Shown here one piece after another: positions 46,444 to 48,344 of a stretch of DNA of 48,344 bases (position 1 is the stretch's first letter; each line of letters starts with the position of its first letter). Under the pieces are notes generated by a model that worked only from the letters and a program-made list of their open reading frames with translations, did no database searches and had not been told where the DNA came from. The stretch is from Accumulibacter sp. (GTDB lineage Bacteria; Pseudomonadota; Gammaproteobacteria; Burkholderiales; Rhodocyclaceae): contig NZ_JAEUOL010000252.1 of assembly GCF_016789985.1 (NCBI RefSeq), positions 1 through 48,344 of the forward strand, read 5' to 3'. Both the position numbers and the translations under genes were made by a program.

Positions 46444-47049
46444 ATGGGCCTCGCCACTCACGTTCTGAACGCCTTTTCTGACGGCGTGTTGACGCTCGAT
46501 GGCCTGGTCGGGCGGCTCGGCTGCCCGCGGCGCGACCTCGTCAAAGCCGTGCAGGTGCTCAAACGGCGCGGCTTCGTGCGCGTGCACGAAACCCTCGACG
46601 GCGTCACCGGCGGCGTCGGCCGCGGCCAATACACCCTCACCGAAGCCGGCCTCGCCTGGGCCGAAGCCGGCAAACCCGTCTCGCCGGGGCAGGGCGCGCG
46701 CCCACGCGGCCGCACCAGCGGCCTGCGCGAGCGCGCCTGGTGGCACCTGCGCGCGCATCGCGTCGCCACCCTGAAGGACATCCTGACGACGCACGCCGAG
46801 GGCCACGAAGCCGCCCCCGACATCAACGTCTACAAGTACCTCGCCGCGCTCGAACGCGCCGGCATCCTGGTGCGCAGCGCGCAGCGCCTGCCGGCGCGGC
46901 AGAGCCGCGGCCGCGTGCAGTGGCGCCTGGCCGTCGATCTCGGCCCGAAAGCGCCGGTCTGGCGCGAATCGGCGCGCGTCATCTTTGACCCGAACAGCGG
47001 CAGCCTGCTGCCGCTCGACGGCGCCGCCGACTCCGGGGAAACGTCATGA
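46444..47049 (+). CDS. Double winged-helix prophage protein A
   Basis: The 201-residue protein has two winged-helix-like units: LTLDGLVGRLGCPRRDLVKAVQVLKRRGFVRV with a GGVGRGQYTLTEAGLAWAEA wing (residues 15-75), and RERAWWHLRAHRVATLKDILTTHAEG to RVQWRLAVD (about 96-163). It ends with ARVIFDPNSGSLLPLDG. The same layout and the same FDPN end occur in the gene at 47429-48097, so the two are paralogues. Probably DNA-binding; no function is known. It begins right at the muB stop. Confidence 0.75.
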   Translation: MGLATHVLNAFSDGVLTLDGLVGRLGCPRRDLVKAVQVLKRRGFVRVHETLDGVTGGVGRGQYTLTEAGLAWAEAGKPVSPGQGARPRGRTSGLRERAWWHLRAHRVATLKDILTTHAEGHEAAPDINVYKYLAALERAGILVRSAQRLPARQSRGRVQWRLAVDLGPKAPVWRESARVIFDPNSGSLLPLDGAADSGETS

Positions 47050-47432
47050 GCCACGCCCTAAACCACGCCCTGACCCGCGCCCGCCAGCTCCTCGACGAGC
47101 AGATCAAAGCCGGCAAGACGCAGACCGCCCTCGCCGCCGAGATCGGCTACAGCCGCCCGGCGATCAGCCAGTACCTGGCCGGCGACTACGGCGCCGCCGT
47201 GCGCAAGATCGAAGCCGCCATCGTCCGCCGCTACGACCGCCGCCTCTGCCCCGACGACGGCCAGGAAAAGCCCCCCGAGCACTGCGCGCGCATCGCCCTG
47301 CGGCCGCGCCCCTACGGCTTCCCGGACGCCGAAACCCTGTGGCTCACCTGCCAGACCTGCCCCCACAAACCGGCGGCGCCGGGGCCGGTGCCGCCGGGCG
47401 CCGGCCGGCCCGCTGCGCGGAGCGCGCCATGA
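47046..47432 (+). CDS. Cro/XRE-type HTH prophage protein with CxxC tail
   Basis: The 128-residue protein has a helix-turn-helix, AGKTQTALAAEIGYSRPAISQYLAGDYGAAVRKIEAAIVRRYD (about residues 22-64), and a later TCQTC-PHKP pair of cysteines that may bind metal. Similar proteins follow the transposase genes in Mu-like phages. It overlaps both neighbours by four bases (ATGA). The C-terminal Pro/Ala stretch is low complexity. Confidence 0.78.
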   Translation: MSHALNHALTRARQLLDEQIKAGKTQTALAAEIGYSRPAISQYLAGDYGAAVRKIEAAIVRRYDRRLCPDDGQEKPPEHCARIALRPRPYGFPDAETLWLTCQTCPHKPAAPGPVPPGAGRPAARSAP

Positions 47433-48097
47433 GCTGGCCGCGCGATCACTCGGCCGAACGGGCCGCCGAAAAACGCCAGCGCCGCCAGGTGCTGACGGCG
47501 CTCGAGCAAGGGCTCGGGCACGACGAAAACGGCACCAGCAGCGTGCAGATCGTCGCCCGCAGCGGGATTCCCGGCGTGCTCGTCGACGCGCTGCTCGAAC
47601 GCCTGGAAGCCCGCGGCAGTGTCGCCGGCAGCGGCCCGGCGGCCTACCGGCGCTACCGGCTGACCGCAGTCGGCCGGCAGGAACTGCGCTCCGGCCAGCG
47701 GCCGCGCGGCGCGCGGCCGGCGGGCGACGTCCGCGCCGCGCTCTGGCGCACCATCCGCCAGCAGCGCGACTTCACGCAGGAGGAACTCGCCGATCGGCTC
47801 GCCGGGAGCGGCTGTCGCGTCTCGCAGGCCAGCCTCGCCGCTTACGTCGGCGCGCTCGCCGGCGCCGGCTACCTGCGCCGCTCGGACCGTCCTCAGCGCC
47901 TCCCGGCCGACCGCCAGAAAGGGCACGGCGGCTACCGCTACCACCTGCCCGACGACCGCGACCCCGGCCCGCTGCCGCCCCGCTATGACGCCCACCGGCG
48001 GATCGTCTTCGACCCCAACCACGGCGACGAGCGCGCACTCCCCGGCCGCCGCCCGTCGCCAACGACGCCACCCCCCACCCCAGGAGTCCAGCCATGA
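47429..48097 (+). CDS. Double winged-helix prophage protein B (paralogue of A)
   Basis: The 222-residue protein has two winged-helix-like units, SVQIVARSGIPGVLVDALLERLEARGSVAG to YRRYRLTAVGRQEL (residues 31-80), and FTQEELADRLAGSGCRVSQASLAAYVGALAGAGYLRR to GGYRYHLPDD (about 112-178). It ends with RRIVFDPNHGDERALPG, matching ARVIFDPNSG of the gene at 46444-47049. Duplication of one ancestral gene around the XRE gene is the simplest reading. No function is assigned. Confidence 0.75.
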   Translation: MSWPRDHSAERAAEKRQRRQVLTALEQGLGHDENGTSSVQIVARSGIPGVLVDALLERLEARGSVAGSGPAAYRRYRLTAVGRQELRSGQRPRGARPAGDVRAALWRTIRQQRDFTQEELADRLAGSGCRVSQASLAAYVGALAGAGYLRRSDRPQRLPADRQKGHGGYRYHLPDDRDPGPLPPRYDAHRRIVFDPNHGDERALPGRRPSPTTPPPTPGVQP

Positions 48098-48344
48098 ACC
48101 CGACCATCCCCCACCCCCCGCTGGCGCCGGCGACGCGCCGGGCGAGCGCCCCGCAGGCGGTCAACGCCCTGCACGACCTGGCCGAGGCCATAGCCGTCCT
48201 GCACGACGAGATGACCGACCCGATCGACCGCGCCGCCCTGCTCAACGCGCAACAACTCCTGGAGGACCTGGCGTACGTGCACGGCGGCCTTTGCTGGGTC
48301 CCGGAGCACGCCCCCCCCGGGCCCGGGGGCGGGCCCCGGGGGGG
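48094..48344 (+). CDS. Small prophage protein, partial
   Basis: The frame starts MNPTIPHPPLAPATRR with ATG 48094 overlapping the previous stop (ATGA) and AGGAG ten bases upstream. Residues 20-65 (APQAVNALHDLAEAIAVLHDEMTDPIDRAALLNAQQ) look helical. It runs off the right edge; the last 34 bases are doubtful sequence, so nothing can be said about its end. Confidence 0.6.
   Translation, partial: MNPTIPHPPLAPATRRASAPQAVNALHDLAEAIAVLHDEMTDPIDRAALLNAQQLLEDLAYVHGGLCWVPEHAPPGPGGGPRG
48311..48344. repeat. G/C-only palindromic end of the window
   Basis: The last 34 bases are only C and G, in runs that nearly mirror each other. Nothing biological is suggested by it; it looks like an assembly or read-end artefact at a contig terminus. 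Confidence 0.6.

Larger units (their letters stand above)
41155..48344 (+). mobile_element. Mu-like transposable prophage, left part (right end outside window)
   Basis: From the repeats after the tRNA terminator to the window edge the gene order is that of Mu: left-end repeats, a leftward repressor, an operator/promoter region, a rightward ner-like gene, small early genes, transposase A, ATPase B, and further small genes, many with four-base ATGA overlaps. The left boundary is estimated: the first repeat starts TGTGA at 41155, and an alternative TG terminus lies at 41146. The right end, the target duplication and late genes are not visible, so integrity is unknown. Confidence 0.85.

Overview
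The window looks like the chromosome of a high-GC betaproteobacterium, most likely of the Rhodocyclales (Accumulibacter/Dechloromonas/Zoogloea type). This is inferred from gene order and protein families, not from a database search. The pointers are the smc-zipA-ligA block, the dapC-dapD-pilU-dapE-prmB block, a PEP-CTERM (exosortase-substrate) protein, and a betaproteobacterial outer-membrane protein family at the left edge. Positions 1 to about 41,140 are host chromosome. From about 41,150 to the right edge lies the left part of a Mu-like transposable prophage, cut off by the window.

Left part (1-8,800): a partial outer-membrane protein gene diverges from metY (O-acetylhomoserine sulfhydrylase). 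A protein with a degenerate GGDEF domain follows. On the minus strand, probably read together, come queD, the 5-oxoprolinase genes pxpB-pxpC-pxpA, zapE and a short secretin-like protein. Next to queD a sigma54-like -24/-12 sequence precedes a small unknown gene.

Middle left (8,800-20,600): a SYLF-domain protein, a small unknown gene, a UspA protein, an ion-transporter (IT) superfamily carrier, and a decayed IS3-family transposase that carries a short palindromic insert. Then come a PEP-CTERM protein with a possible papain/C39-like triad and, overlapping its end, a Tat-exported protein made of about ten 39-residue propeller-type repeats. The PEP-CTERM gene also has a sigma54-like sequence upstream. 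The stretch ends with an alpha/beta hydrolase, a methyltransferase, a group II PLP decarboxylase, a YihY membrane protein, a Nudix ADP-sugar hydrolase and a BamE/SmpA-like lipoprotein.

Middle right (20,600-41,140): a long minus-strand series, read as smc, zipA, ligA, hpt, mtnP-like, def and a low-molecular-weight phosphatase, covers chromosome organisation, division, DNA joining and methylthioinosine/hypoxanthine salvage. Divergent from smc are queF and a SEC-C protein. A DMT transporter diverges from dapC, and the plus-strand series dapC-dapD-pilU-dapE-prmB-GDSL lipoprotein-pepN covers late lysine/peptidoglycan precursor synthesis, pilus retraction, release-free ribosomal protein modification and peptide breakdown. 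A tRNA-Arg(ACG) with a clear promoter and terminator closes the host part.

Right part (41,150-48,344): the order is that of phage Mu: end repeats, a leftward repressor, an operator region, a rightward ner-like gene, small early genes, the DDE transposase (MuA), its AAA+ partner (MuB), then a set of small DNA-binding proteins. The operator region holds five copies of a 9-mer, two of which form a perfect 19-bp palindrome. Two tandem paralogues with double winged-helix architecture flank a Cro/XRE-type protein. The prophage right end and structural genes are not in the window.
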